A stretch of DNA of 64,000 nucleotides from an uncultured Oscillospiraceae bacterium (GTDB taxonomy: Bacteria; Bacillota; Clostridia; Oscillospirales; Ruminococcaceae). How positions within the stretch are numbered: position 1 is the stretch's first letter; each line of letters starts with the position of its first letter. Both the position numbers and the translations under genes were made by a program. The stretch spans positions 5,491-69,490 of the forward strand of contig CAJTMU010000002.1 in the NCBI GenBank assembly GCA_910577365.1, in the 5' to 3' direction. Of this stretch, positions 8,324-16,445 are shown in pieces. The notes beneath the pieces were generated by a model. The model was given only the letters and a program-made list of their open reading frames with translations, was not told the DNA's origin and did no database searches.

Positions 8324-8354
8324 TTTTTGCGCTCCCTTCGTCTTGTCAAGAATT

Positions 8355-8383
8355 ATTTTAAACTATCCCGTGGCTTTTGTCAA
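8355..8383 (-). promoter_or_regulatory. promoter for the dcd operon
   Basis: On the minus strand TTGACA (8383-8378) and TAAAAT (8360-8355) are separated by 17 bp. It lies about 30 bp upstream of the dcd start. Confidence 0.75.
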
Positions 8384-8422
8384 GCCCTACCGCCAAAACT
8401 TGGCAAAAAAACGTTTCTCTAC

Positions 8423-8451
8423 TTGACAAATCAAGCCTGCGGGTGTATAAT
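8423..8451 (+). promoter_or_regulatory. consensus sigma-A promoter for the small gene at 8485
   Basis: TTGACA (8423-8428) and TATAAT (8446-8451) with a 17-bp spacer, divergent from the dcd promoter 40 bp away. Confidence 0.85.
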
Positions 8452-8484
8452 ATTCTTATGTTTTGAATATTGAGTGAGGATTTT

Positions 8485-8736
8485 ATGCGCATGAACGATT
8501 TTGAAAGTTTATCTGAAAGTTATTCGGCTGCCGAAATAAAATCAACTCTTGACGGAATGGAAACGGACGAACTTGCAAAGGCTCTTATGGGAGCAAGCCC
8601 CTCTATAAACCGCCTGTTTGTCGAAGCCTTTCCGGAGCTTGACTTCAAAGTCGTGCGCGAGCGCATTGGAAGCGTAAGGATAGAAGAAGTCGAAAACGCG
8701 CAGGACAAAATTCTGTCAATGTTCAAAAACAAATAA
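8485..8736 (+). CDS. small acidic helical protein of unknown function
   Basis: An 83-residue protein starting MRMNDFESL. A longer frame could begin at a TTG (8470), but GTGAGGA lies at normal spacing before the ATG at 8485, so the ATG is preferred. The sequence is rich in acidic and small helical residues (AAEIKSTLDGMETDELAKAL), has no signal peptide or membrane segment and no cysteine. The MGASPSINRLFVEAFPEL stretch resembles repeats seen in FliG-like helical proteins, but this is too weak for a family call. It has a strong promoter of its own and ends just before the T-box-like leader. Confidence 0.6.
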   Translation: MRMNDFESLSESYSAAEIKSTLDGMETDELAKALMGASPSINRLFVEAFPELDFKVVRERIGSVRIEEVENAQDKILSMFKNK

Positions 8737-8744
8737 ACTACTGC

Positions 8745-8992
8745 AAAAATGCTATGATGGGTGCGGGAGTATTCCCGCCGTGCACGCCAAGCTTTTTTCA
8801 GAGAGCTGTCGGTTGCTGAAAGACAGTAAAAAGCCGCGCCCGCGATCCGCCCGAAGCAGACGATCCGAACCGCTTTCCGCGCAAGTAAGACCGTACGGAT
8901 TTCCACCGTTAAAGGGAAGTGCATTGTTGGATGTACGGTGAGGCTGAATATTATACCGCCCCCTATCCGTTGATCAGGGGGCATTTTTACGG
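8745..8992 (+). promoter_or_regulatory. T-box-like leader upstream of ilvA
   Basis: Several T-box hallmarks are visible. CAGAGAG (8799-8805) precedes a stem CTGTC/GACAG closed by the loop GGTTGCTGAAA, the typical Stem I tip. AGTA (8768-8771) lies opposite GAAC (8867-8870), as in the specifier-loop S-turn. GTGCGGG (8761-8767) pairs with TTTCCGCGC (8874-8882) below it. A GTTAAAG linker follows near 8909, and GCCCCC/GGGGGC (8958-8982) plus ATTTTT forms a terminator. The antiterminator bulge is unusual: AGGCTGAATATTATACCGCC replaces the expected AGGGTGGNACCGCG. The specifier is unresolved; the base-paired model puts CGC or CCG next to GAA, while an isoleucine ATC occurs just upstream at 8863. T-boxes sense uncharged tRNA and would be expected to sense isoleucine here. 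Confidence 0.65.
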
Positions 8993-9161
8993 TAAACCGC
9001 AGATATATGCGCTGTTTACTGTAAGAAATTTTATGAAAATTGTCCCGCACATTCGTTCGCTTTGCTCATTTTGTGCGTATCGGCAAATAGCAGACGCCGA
9101 ATAAAATTGCCGTTTGCTATACGACGCTCCCCGCACACAAATTCTGAAAGGAGAATTAAAA

Positions 9162-10364
9162 ATGTTGACACTTGACAAAATCTACAAGGCGTCCCATGTG
9201 CTCAAGGAGATAATACGAAGCACCGACCTTATTCTGGCGCCTAAGATACACCCCGAAGCAAAGGTGTACCTTAAAACCGAAAATCTTCAGGTAACAGGCT
9301 CGTTTAAGGTTCGCGGGGCTTATTTTAAAATTTCCCAGCTGACCGAAGAGGAGCGCTCAAAAGGCGTTATCGCCTGCTCTGCGGGAAATCATGCGCAGGG
9401 CGTGGCTCTTGCTGCGACAAAAGCGGGGATAAAATCGCTGATTTGTCTGCCTGACGGCGCGCCTATTTCCAAGGTGGAAGCTACAAAGGGATTTGGAGCG
9501 GATGTGTGCCTTGTTCCTGGGGTGTACGACGACGCGTATCAGAAAGCGCTTCAGCTCCGCGACGAGAAAGGGTACACATTTATTCACCCGTTTGACGACG
9601 AAAACGTTATCGCGGGTCAGGGTACTATCGGTCTGGAGCTTCTCGAGCAGCTTCCCGAAGTGGACGCAGTCGTAGTGCCTATCGGAGGCGGCGGGCTTAT
9701 TTCGGGAATAGCGTTCGCGATTAAATCCCTTAATCCCAATATAAAGGTTTACGGCGTACAGGCGGCGGGGGCTCCCAGCATGGAGCACTCTCTTAAAAGC
9801 AAAAAAATAGAGCGTCTTGACAGCGTGGCTACGCTGGCGGACGGTATCGCAGTTAAGGAGCCGGGTGCAAACACCTTCGAGCTTTGCAGCAAATACGTCG
9901 ATGAGGTTGTTACCGTCTCTGAGGACGAGATATCCTGCGCGATACTGACGCTTATTGAACAGCAGAAGCTTATTGCTGAGGGCGCAGGAGCGGTTTCGGT
10001 GGCGGCGGTAATGTTCGACAAAATTCCTGTTAAGGGCAAAAATGTTGTGTGCGTGGTTTCTGGTGGTAACATCGACGTTACAATACTCAACCGCGTTATC
10101 CGCCGCGGTCTTGTAAAGAGCGGAAGAGCCTCGCTGCTCACCATTGAGCTTGTTGACAAGCCCGGTCAGCTTACGGGCGTTTCGGGTATAATTGCGGAGC
10201 TTGGCGGAAACGTCACCGCTGTTCACCACGAAAGAGCGGACGCAAATGACAACATCAACGGCTGCTTCCTGAGAATACAGCTTGAAACGAGGAATTTCGA
10301 GCATTTAACGCAGATAAGATCGGCGCTTACCGAAGCGGGCTACAAAATAGTGGATAACGCGTGA
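9162..10364 (+). CDS. ilvA: threonine ammonia-lyase with C-terminal ACT domain
   Basis: A 400-residue PLP enzyme that converts threonine to 2-oxobutanoate and ammonia, the first step of isoleucine synthesis. The PLP lysine is K49 in TGSFKVRGAYFK, and the phosphate-binding loop is the glycine run in VVPIGGGGLISG. An ACT regulatory domain starts near residue 325 (LLTIELVDKPGQLTGVSGII). The single ACT domain distinguishes it from the long E. coli IlvA and is typical of clostridial enzymes. The ATG at 9162 follows AAAGGAG, so the longer frame from 9114 is rejected. A T-box-like leader precedes it, and ridA lies two genes downstream. Confidence 0.93.
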   Translation: MLTLDKIYKASHVLKEIIRSTDLILAPKIHPEAKVYLKTENLQVTGSFKVRGAYFKISQLTEEERSKGVIACSAGNHAQGVALAATKAGIKSLICLPDGAPISKVEATKGFGADVCLVPGVYDDAYQKALQLRDEKGYTFIHPFDDENVIAGQGTIGLELLEQLPEVDAVVVPIGGGGLISGIAFAIKSLNPNIKVYGVQAAGAPSMEHSLKSKKIERLDSVATLADGIAVKEPGANTFELCSKYVDEVVTVSEDEISCAILTLIEQQKLIAEGAGAVSVAAVMFDKIPVKGKNVVCVVSGGNIDVTILNRVIRRGLVKSGRASLLTIELVDKPGQLTGVSGIIAELGGNVTAVHHERADANDNINGCFLRIQLETRNFEHLTQIRSALTEAGYKIVDNA

Positions 10365-10900
10365 TGCTGTTTGTTCAGGAAATAGATCTTGTATATACCA
10401 AAGCCGTGCGCTTGGGAAACTTTGCCAACGCCCGCAGAGACGTAAAATTTCTTCCTGTTGATTTCAACAAGTCGGACATCACGGACGAGATACTGTTCAA
10501 CAGGGTATATTTGTTTCAATCGCCGGACGGCATAAGTGAAAAGCGCAATAAGGTGAGCATACTTGGTGAAAAGGCGTTCTTTGACGGAAAATTTGCGCCC
10601 GATTTTTTCGGGGAAAGAGTATTTGTGAAGAGGGCGAACAGCGGGTATGAGATACTTTACACTGACAAAAGGCAGCGCGGATACATAAAAAGCAAATTCA
10701 CCCTGACCGAGGGAAAGAGCGGGCGGATAATCTACAACGACAGATCCTCCGGTTGGGACTGTCCTGTGTGGAACTACTATTTTGTCACATTCAATTTTGT
10801 CTGTGCGGACAAGGACAGCTTCAAGCCCAAGATATTCTTTCGCAAAAACCCCGATTTTACGTTCGGAGATATGAAAGAACTGCGTTACAGTGGTTTTTGA
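10364..10900 (+). CDS. conserved-looking protein of unknown function in the ilvA-ridA operon
   Basis: A 178-residue soluble protein that I do not recognise. The ATG overlaps the ilvA stop (GTGATG), which suggests translational coupling. It is rich in aromatic and charged residues, with segments such as VKFLPVDFNKSDITDEILFN, SSGWDCPVWNYYFVTFNF and KIFFRKNPDFTFGDMKEL. There is no signal peptide, membrane segment or nucleotide-binding motif. Its place between the lyase that makes a reactive enamine and the enzyme that hydrolyses it hints at a role near amino-acid metabolism, but this is only context. Confidence 0.75.
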   Translation: MLFVQEIDLVYTKAVRLGNFANARRDVKFLPVDFNKSDITDEILFNRVYLFQSPDGISEKRNKVSILGEKAFFDGKFAPDFFGERVFVKRANSGYEILYTDKRQRGYIKSKFTLTEGKSGRIIYNDRSSGWDCPVWNYYFVTFNFVCADKDSFKPKIFFRKNPDFTFGDMKELRYSGF

Positions 10901-10921
10901 AAATAAAAAAGGAGTAGTTTT

Positions 10922-11296
10922 ATGAAAGACATTTACACAGAAAAAGCCCCTCAGGCAATAGGTCCTTACACACAGGCAAAGGTCATAGGCAACATGGTCT
11001 ATACCTCAGGTCAGATAGCGCTGGATCCCGCAACGGGAGTGCTGCTAAACGGCGGCGTAGCAGAGCAGACAAAACAGGTCTGTGAAAATCTTAAGGCGGT
11101 TTTATCGGCGGCGGGAACATCGCTTGATAAGGTGGTAAAGACTACCTGCTTTTTAAAGGATATTGGTGATTTTACCGCTTTTAACGAAGTTTACGGAGAG
11201 TATTTCACCTCTAAGCCTGCACGCTCCTGTGTGGGAGGGCTTTCCCTGCCCAAGGGCGCATTGGTAGAGGTAGAGGTTATAGCTGTAACGGAGTAA
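10922..11296 (+). CDS. ridA: RidA family 2-iminobutanoate/2-iminopropanoate deaminase
   Basis: A 124-residue RidA/YjgF protein. The family speeds hydrolysis of the reactive imines formed by PLP enzymes such as threonine ammonia-lyase. The conserved YTSGQIALDP motif, the AGTSLDKVVKTTCFL segment and the catalytic arginine (R101 in KPARSCVGG) are all present. The usual glutamate near the C-terminus is replaced by a VEVEVIAV segment that keeps acidic residues. AAGGAG lies at normal spacing before the ATG. Being in one transcript with ilvA makes the substrate assignment strong, and a terminator follows. Confidence 0.92.
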   Translation: MKDIYTEKAPQAIGPYTQAKVIGNMVYTSGQIALDPATGVLLNGGVAEQTKQVCENLKAVLSAAGTSLDKVVKTTCFLKDIGDFTAFNEVYGEYFTSKPARSCVGGLSLPKGALVEVEVIAVTE

Positions 11297-11317
11297 TGCA
11301 CTCCTAGTAAAAATGAC

Positions 11318-11356
11318 AAAATCCCGCACATTTTTCAAGCAAATGTGCGGGATTTT
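11318..11356 (+). terminator. Rho-independent terminator after ridA
   Basis: AAAATCCCGCACATTT pairs with AAATGTGCGGGATTTT around a seven-base loop. It can work on both strands, and so may also end the minus-strand DUF421 operon 240 bp away. Confidence 0.88.
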
Positions 11357-11357
11357 C

Positions 11358-11580
11358 GCTTAACAGTGCGGTGTCACGGGCATTTTAAAATATGTTTTAA
11401 TTTTTTAAGGTGTTTTTATGATAGAAAAATCGCTTAACCATGCGGTTTAAACAGCATTTTACACACGTAAATTTTATTATATTCTTTGTATTCAAGTCAA
11501 GTTTCTCATAACAACGCGGAATATCTTACGCTGGCTTATTTGTGAAAGAAGCATAATTCAGCTTAACCGCGCGGTTTTAA
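11358..11580. repeat. three imperfect copies of GCTTAACcnnGCGGTTT
   Basis: GCTTAACAGTGCGGTGT (11358), GCTTAACCATGCGGTTTAA (11432) and GCTTAACCGCGCGGTTTTAA (11561) lie in the otherwise empty 240 bp between ridA and the DUF4363 gene. The best copy contains the perfect palindrome AACCGCGCGGTT. They could be binding sites for a repressor or decayed intergenic repeats. Confidence 0.45.
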
Positions 11581-11600
11581 GGCAGAAATGAGGCTAAAAA

Positions 11601-11978
11601 TTATAGAATTTTCCAGAAAGTTGGGCTCTGAGTGTCACGCAGCATCTTAATCTGAGCCTGCGCCCTGTCACATGCGGCATATATTTCATTATTGTTGTCG
11701 CGTGCGAATGATTCTATTTCCGCTACCGAAGAGGTTATTTCCACAGCATGTCCGAGATCGTTCACAAGAATGCTGAAATCCATAAAATCATACCACATCT
11801 GCTTAAGCTCCTCGGCTGCCGCTACACATTCGCCGCTGTCACCGTTCTCAAAGGTTTCCTCCACCCGCGAAACAGTCTGGGACATCTTGTACGTAAAATT
11901 ATCCATTACCTTAACGGAGATAAAACAGCCCACCGACATAAGAGTGAGTATAACTATACTGACTATTATTCTGCTCAT
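11601..11978 (-). CDS. DUF4363 membrane-anchored protein
   Basis: A 125-residue protein with one N-terminal membrane anchor (IIVSIVILTLMSVGCFISVKV) and a helical extracytoplasmic part. It matches DUF4363 in length, single anchor and the WYDFMDFSILVNDLGHAVEI region. The domain has no known function. Its start directly follows the stop of the DUF421 gene at 11979, an arrangement common in Clostridia, so the two proteins probably act together at the membrane. Confidence 0.75.
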   Translation of the reverse strand: MSRIIVSIVILTLMSVGCFISVKVMDNFTYKMSQTVSRVEETFENGDSGECVAAAEELKQMWYDFMDFSILVNDLGHAVEITSSVAEIESFARDNNNEIYAACDRAQAQIKMLRDTQSPTFWKIL

Positions 11979-12656
11979 CTACATTCCCTCCTGCCGCTTT
12001 ATAATCGTATTTTTCCCGTTTTTATCAGCTACCATAAGAAAAACCTGCTTTTCCGAAACGTCGTTTTCACGAAGCTGCTGCTTTAGCCAGCCCATTCCCA
12101 GTCCGAGAAGCCCCAGCTGCTCGTTGTCGGTTATCCCGTCACGGATAATGACGGACGGAGGATTTTCCGTGCTGCCGCCGCAGCTGATGTCCTGTTTTTC
12201 CGCGTTCTGAAAATCTTTTTTCTTAAGGAAGTTTATTTTTCCGGTAGTTTCCACTATCGCATAATGTATCTCATTGATATCAAAAATCTGCTGCTCTCTC
12301 ATGGCTTCTACAAGATCATCCACTGTATAACGCAAACGCCGCATCTCACGCTGCAATATCATTCCCTCGGAGATTATCACACGCGGGCTGCCGATCATCA
12401 GCTTTCGGAACTTGGCTGATTTCAGCATTATTCCCGAAATTATGACGTCAAGGCATACTAATGTCAATATCGGAACAACGCCCATTATCATGGGCATGGA
12501 GCTGTCTTCTACGGGAATGGAAGCAATATTCGATATAAGAATGGTCACCACCAGCTCCGACGGCTGGAGTTCTCCAAGCTGCCGCTTGCCCATAAGCCTG
12601 AGCGAAAATGTGATGACCACATAAAGTATGACCGCTCTGATCAGTACAACTGCCAT
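11979..12656 (-). CDS. DUF421/YetF family membrane protein
   Basis: A 225-residue protein with three N-terminal membrane helices followed by a cytoplasmic domain. The family signature LMGKRQLGELQPSELVVTIL is at residues 21-40, and the later VIISEGMILQREMRRLRYTV and IHYAIVETTGKINFLKK are also typical. In Bacillus the YetF/YrbG/YkjA relatives form spore-membrane proteins; the 2Duf-type members affect spore germinant permeability and heat resistance. The role here is not proven. It is the first gene of a two-gene operon with DUF4363. Confidence 0.85.
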   Translation of the reverse strand: MAVVLIRAVILYVVITFSLRLMGKRQLGELQPSELVVTILISNIASIPVEDSSMPMIMGVVPILTLVCLDVIISGIMLKSAKFRKLMIGSPRVIISEGMILQREMRRLRYTVDDLVEAMREQQIFDINEIHYAIVETTGKINFLKKKDFQNAEKQDISCGGSTENPPSVIIRDGITDNEQLGLLGLGMGWLKQQLRENDVSEKQVFLMVADKNGKNTIIKRQEGM

Positions 12657-12751
12657 AACAATACCTCTTTAATCAATTTTTCGGGATTAGTTTGCCGCAA
12701 ACTGCCCATAATATTCACAGATGATTTTACATAATTTTCATTATTAACCCC

Positions 12752-12780
12752 TTGAAAAATTTTCCCGAATGGAGTATAAT
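12752..12780 (+). promoter_or_regulatory. promoter for the M50 protease-scpAB operon
   Basis: TTGAAA (12752-12757) and TATAAT (12775-12780) with a 17-bp spacer, about 140 bp upstream of the first gene. Confidence 0.75.
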
Positions 12781-12918
12781 ATTGTATAGTATCCAAAAAT
12801 AAGAAACATAATAAGCCTCGCTTCAAGCATGTGTTTTTCCGCAGCGGGCTTTTAGGGCGCGGCATTACGGGTCTATACCCTTACAGCGTCGGAAAACTTT
12901 CAAGAACAAGGAGAAAAA

Positions 12919-13608
12919 ATGTTTAGAGGACCTATTTACGATTTGTTTGGCTTTATACAGGGAAAAGAGAGCTTTGAGATGGTGGTAATATCATTTTTCT
13001 CGGTTCTTGTAATAATTATGGTGCTGAACCCGATTCATGAGTGTGCGCACGCGCTGACGGCAAAGCTGCTTGGCGATGATACGGCGGAAAGCCGCGGCAG
13101 AGTCACGCTTAACCCATTTGCACACATCGACCCGACAGGTGCGGTGCTTATGTTTCTGTGCCGCTTCGGCTGGGCTAACCCGGTACCGGTCGATCTGAGA
13201 AAGTGCCGTAAAGTATCCATACGGACCGCGAATATTCTGGTTTCTCTTGCTGGTCCGTTTTCAAACATAATCATGTCGCTGATAATAATTATTATTATAA
13301 AAATACTGTGGCTGACATTGCCCGACAGCACAACGATGGGTTATGTGACCACCGCTCTTTATCTCACGGCGCGCATAAGCCTCAATCTCGCGGTGTTTAA
13401 CCTTATTCCCATACCTCCGCTTGACGGGTATCATGTGCTGTCTACATTCATGTCACCGAAGGCTATGGCTTTTGTTGAGCGCAACGCGCATATTATCCGC
13501 TGGGTAATGCTTTTCCTGTTGGTGGGAGGTATCATCGGCGTACCGCTCAGCTATGCGTCAGAGGGGCTTTATTTCCTTCTGGATAAAATGACGTTTTTCT
13601 TGGGTTAA
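12919..13608 (+). CDS. site-2 protease family (M50) membrane metalloprotease
   Basis: A 229-residue integral membrane zinc protease. HECAH (residues 40-44) supplies the HExxH zinc site, and LIPIPPLDGYHVL near residue 175 gives the third ligand. About five membrane segments can be drawn. It belongs to the short YwhC-like group without a PDZ domain, whose substrates are mostly unknown. A GGAG site precedes the ATG. The scpA start follows its stop by only 5 bp, an order (M50-scpA-scpB) seen often in Firmicutes. Confidence 0.9.
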   Translation: MFRGPIYDLFGFIQGKESFEMVVISFFSVLVIIMVLNPIHECAHALTAKLLGDDTAESRGRVTLNPFAHIDPTGAVLMFLCRFGWANPVPVDLRKCRKVSIRTANILVSLAGPFSNIIMSLIIIIIIKILWLTLPDSTTMGYVTTALYLTARISLNLAVFNLIPIPPLDGYHVLSTFMSPKAMAFVERNAHIIRWVMLFLLVGGIIGVPLSYASEGLYFLLDKMTFFLG

Positions 13609-13613
13609 GGTGT

Positions 13614-14381
13614 ATGACGGAGCTTAATTTCAAGCTGGAAATATTTGAAGGCCCTCTTGATCTAATGCTGGCACTGATTCAAAAGCACAAACTTAATATA
13701 CAGGATATTGAGATAAGCGTGCTTCTTGAACAATTTATGCTGTATCTTGAGAGAATGAGCGAGGCGGATATAGATATCACCGCTGATTTTCTGGAAATGG
13801 CGGCAAGGCTAATTCTGATAAAGTCCGCTGCGCTGCTGCCAAAAGAGGAAACTGAAGAGCTGAAGCGTGAGCTTCAGGGCGCTTTGATAGAGTACGCGCT
13901 GTGCAAAACCATGGCGGAGCGCTTAAAAAAGCGCTTTCAGGGAGACACTGTGTTTGTAAGGGAACAGATGGAGATAGAAATAGACTCGGATTACCGCAGA
14001 ACGCACCAGCCCGAGGAACTTATGCATGCCTACTCCACGCTTTCCGAGCGCAATATAAAGAAAGCCTCATACAATCCGCGCTCTATACGTCCGATAGTGG
14101 CAAAAAGCTACGTGACGGTGTTTACAGGTATAATGACCGTGCTGAAAAGTCTAAGGAAAAAAGGAAGCATTACGATGGAGGCTCTTTACAGCGGTCAGCC
14201 CCGTTCACGCAAAGTGGCAACGTTTCTGGCGATATTGGAGCTGTCCAAAGAGGGCAGGATAATCATATCCGAGGACGGCGGAAGCGTGCGTATGGCGACA
14301 GCTGCCGACAGAGCCGCTGCAGCGGAAATAGCAGATGAAAAGAACACGGAATATGCGGAAAGTAATTCAACAGATGGTTAG
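13614..14381 (+). CDS. scpA: segregation and condensation protein A
   Basis: A 255-residue kleisin that bridges the SMC dimer and recruits ScpB to compact and separate chromosomes. The start FKLEIFEGPLDLMLALIQKH and the following LEMAARLILIKSAALLP are the family hallmark. The C-terminal winged-helix region includes the VATFLAILELSKEGRI segment. The length is normal. It is followed 43 bp later by scpB, whose upstream gap contains GGT-AAG-type purine-rich repeats ending in GGTGAG before the ATG. Confidence 0.94.
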   Translation: MTELNFKLEIFEGPLDLMLALIQKHKLNIQDIEISVLLEQFMLYLERMSEADIDITADFLEMAARLILIKSAALLPKEETEELKRELQGALIEYALCKTMAERLKKRFQGDTVFVREQMEIEIDSDYRRTHQPEELMHAYSTLSERNIKKASYNPRSIRPIVAKSYVTVFTGIMTVLKSLRKKGSITMEALYSGQPRSRKVATFLAILELSKEGRIIISEDGGSVRMATAADRAAAAEIADEKNTEYAESNSTDG

Positions 14382-14424
14382 ATAAACAGGTAAGCAGATA
14401 AGTTGGTGGGTAGGTGAGTGACAT

Positions 14425-14988
14425 ATGAAATTCAGTGAGGGAATGGCAACAGTCGAGGCAATTTTGTTCGCAAGCGGAGAATCCATAGAAGCGGATAAGC
14501 TGGCGGCGGCTGCCGAAATTGAAAAAGATACCGTTATAAAGCTTATAGACAGGCTTAATGACAGATACTCCGAACAAGGCAGTTCGCTGGTGATACAACG
14601 GCTGGGAGATTCCTATCAGTTGATGACCCGTCCCCAATTTGCAAGAAACATAAAATCGGCTTTGGAAAACAAACGTCAGGCTCCGCTGTCACAGGCGGCG
14701 CTGGAGGTACTGGCAATAGTGGCATATAATCAGCCCGTAACAAGGGGGTTTGTTGAGCAGGTCCGCGGCGTGGACAGCTCTGGAGTCGTAAAGAGCCTTA
14801 CCGAGCGCAATTTGCTGGAGGAATATGGCAGACTGGACGACGTTCCGGGCAGACCGATAGCCTATAAAACAACGGACAACTTTCTGCGATGCTTTGGTCT
14901 TAACAGTCTTGAAGCGCTGCCTCCAATACCCAGCAGCACGGATCAGATAGATTTTGACGAATATGCCGAAATGCAGGATATGGAATAA
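14425..14988 (+). CDS. scpB: segregation and condensation protein B
   Basis: A 187-residue protein with two winged-helix domains that dimerises and binds ScpA within the SMC complex. Typical features are the start VEAILFASGESIEADKLA, the central ALEVLAIVAYNQPVTRGF element and the terminal GLNSLEALPPI. Length and position after scpA fit. A TATG start with GGTGAG about 6 bases upstream is used. Confidence 0.94.
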   Translation: MKFSEGMATVEAILFASGESIEADKLAAAAEIEKDTVIKLIDRLNDRYSEQGSSLVIQRLGDSYQLMTRPQFARNIKSALENKRQAPLSQAALEVLAIVAYNQPVTRGFVEQVRGVDSSGVVKSLTERNLLEEYGRLDDVPGRPIAYKTTDNFLRCFGLNSLEALPPIPSSTDQIDFDEYAEMQDME

Positions 14989-15021
14989 AAAACGGCTTCG
15001 TGCAGCGAGGAGGAGATAACG

Positions 15022-15699
15022 GTGGGGTGGATAATAGCGCTTTCAATAATTTTGGCGTTGTTTTTGCTTCTTTGCTGCTCCGCTGCGGTAAGGCTGGAAT
15101 ATTTCGGGGAAATACGTGTTAAAATAAGCTATCTGTGCTTTACAATAGTAAAATTCCCTGCTGTTAAAAAGAAAAACAAGAGAAAGGACAAAAAGGCGAA
15201 AAAAGCGCTGAAAGCCGCGGACAGTGCCGCAATTGTGCTTTCCGATGAAAAGTCCGGCGCTTCGGAGAAAGGTACTTCCGAAAAAAGCTCTCCTTCAAAA
15301 CCGAATAAAAAGATGTCTGCTGGCAAAACGGATAAAAAAGTCGCTTTTACAGACTATCTGGAAATAGCCAAACTGGCACTTGATAGTCTCGGAAAGCCGT
15401 TAAAAAAACTGCTACGCAGAACACGGATATATGATCTTCGGATAAATATAGTATGCGGCGGCGAGAACGCTGCAAAGGCGGCAATGAATTTCGGAAAGAC
15501 CAATATACTTGTAGGCAACGCTTTGGGCTGGATAGACAACTATTTTACGCTAAAGCCCGCCGAGGAGATACACATTGATGCTGATTTTCAGAGCGAGGAA
15601 ACTACCGCCGAAGCCTCGTGCCTGATAAAAATGTCGCTTTTTACGGCGCTGGCATTCCTGTTTACCCTGTTTTTCAGAGCTGTAAGATATTATAAGTAG
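15022..15699 (+). CDS. DUF2953 membrane protein (YtfI-like)
   Basis: A 225-residue protein with an N-terminal membrane helix (IIALSIILALFLLLCCSAAV), a lysine- and serine-rich linker at about residues 50-105, and a C-terminal helix (LFTALAFLFTLFFRAV). The IYDLRINIVCGGENAAKAAM and ADFQSEETTAEASCLIKM segments match DUF2953. It starts at GTG with GGAGGAG nearby. In Bacillus and many Clostridia the gene lies next to ytfJ, as here, and is linked to sporulation. Its biochemical role is unknown. Confidence 0.82.
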   Translation: MGWIIALSIILALFLLLCCSAAVRLEYFGEIRVKISYLCFTIVKFPAVKKKNKRKDKKAKKALKAADSAAIVLSDEKSGASEKGTSEKSSPSKPNKKMSAGKTDKKVAFTDYLEIAKLALDSLGKPLKKLLRRTRIYDLRINIVCGGENAAKAAMNFGKTNILVGNALGWIDNYFTLKPAEEIHIDADFQSEETTAEASCLIKMSLFTALAFLFTLFFRAVRYYK

Positions 15700-15867
15700 C
15701 ACCCTGAGGCTAAAAAAGCGGTTGGCGTGCTGAGAAAGTGACCGTGCGGCAGTTCCGCAAAATAAAGTTTATAAAAGCAGTCAATAAAACATTTCCGCAC
15801 CGAAAGCCGACCGCGGCTATTCATCTGCGCGGCAGTGCGGAAAATTTTTTAAGATAAGGAGAAAGTT

Positions 15868-16263
15868 ATGGCAGAAAAGCACCCTATTGAAGAGATCATG
15901 GGAGTATCCATGGACAAAATACGCGAGATGGTGGATATCAACACCATAATCGGAGAACCGATAAGCTCGCCTGACGGGACAATAATCATTCCCGTTTCAA
16001 AGGTATCTTTCGGGTTTGTGTCGGGGGGGAGCGATCTTCCGTCCGCAGCAGCCGACAAATTCGCGGGCGGCGCGGGCGCGGGAGTAACTGTAAAGCCCCA
16101 GTCGTTTATAGTGATAAAGAGAGACGGCGACGTTAAGCTGTTGGAGATGGGAGAAAAAGCAAGCCCCATCGAGAGCGTAGTTGACGCGCTTCCTGATATT
16201 GTGGAGAAAATAAAATCCATGCTTCCTGAAAAGGACAAGGATAAAATCAAGGATAAAAAGTAA
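15868..16263 (+). CDS. ytfJ: GerW/YtfJ family sporulation protein
   Basis: A 131-residue protein of the YtfJ (GerW) family. It contains the diagnostic DINTIIGEPISSPDGTIIIP, SKVSFGFVSGGSD, a glycine-rich GGAGAGVTVKPQSFIVI stretch and a lysine-rich tail (DKDKIKDKK). In Bacillus it is needed for normal germination with some nutrients. It follows the DUF2953 gene after 168 bp with AAGGAGAAAG before the ATG. It supports the view that the organism makes spores. Confidence 0.9.
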   Translation: MAEKHPIEEIMGVSMDKIREMVDINTIIGEPISSPDGTIIIPVSKVSFGFVSGGSDLPSAAADKFAGGAGAGVTVKPQSFIVIKRDGDVKLLEMGEKASPIESVVDALPDIVEKIKSMLPEKDKDKIKDKK

Positions 16264-16445
16264 AAGTAATGCAAATGCTTGAATAATTGACCTTTTCCGG
16301 CACATTCTATATCTGTAAATTATGGAATCGCTGATCAAAGTAAAGCGCAGCACGATCAGCCCCGCGAGTTCCCTCGCATTAGCGGAGCAATTGTGTTTTG
16401 AACGGCGTTTCCTCATACAAAATTTTACGGACGGAGATTGTGAAT

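Noticed and set aside
8745..8992. Cobalamin or lysine riboswitch before ilvA
   Set aside because: Neither the B12 box nor the lysine-box core was found; the CAGAGAG and GGTTGCTGAAA elements fit a T-box instead.
9357..10304. 315-codon minus-strand frame
   Set aside because: Fully antisense to ilvA, basic and cysteine-rich composition typical of shadow frames, no ribosome binding site.
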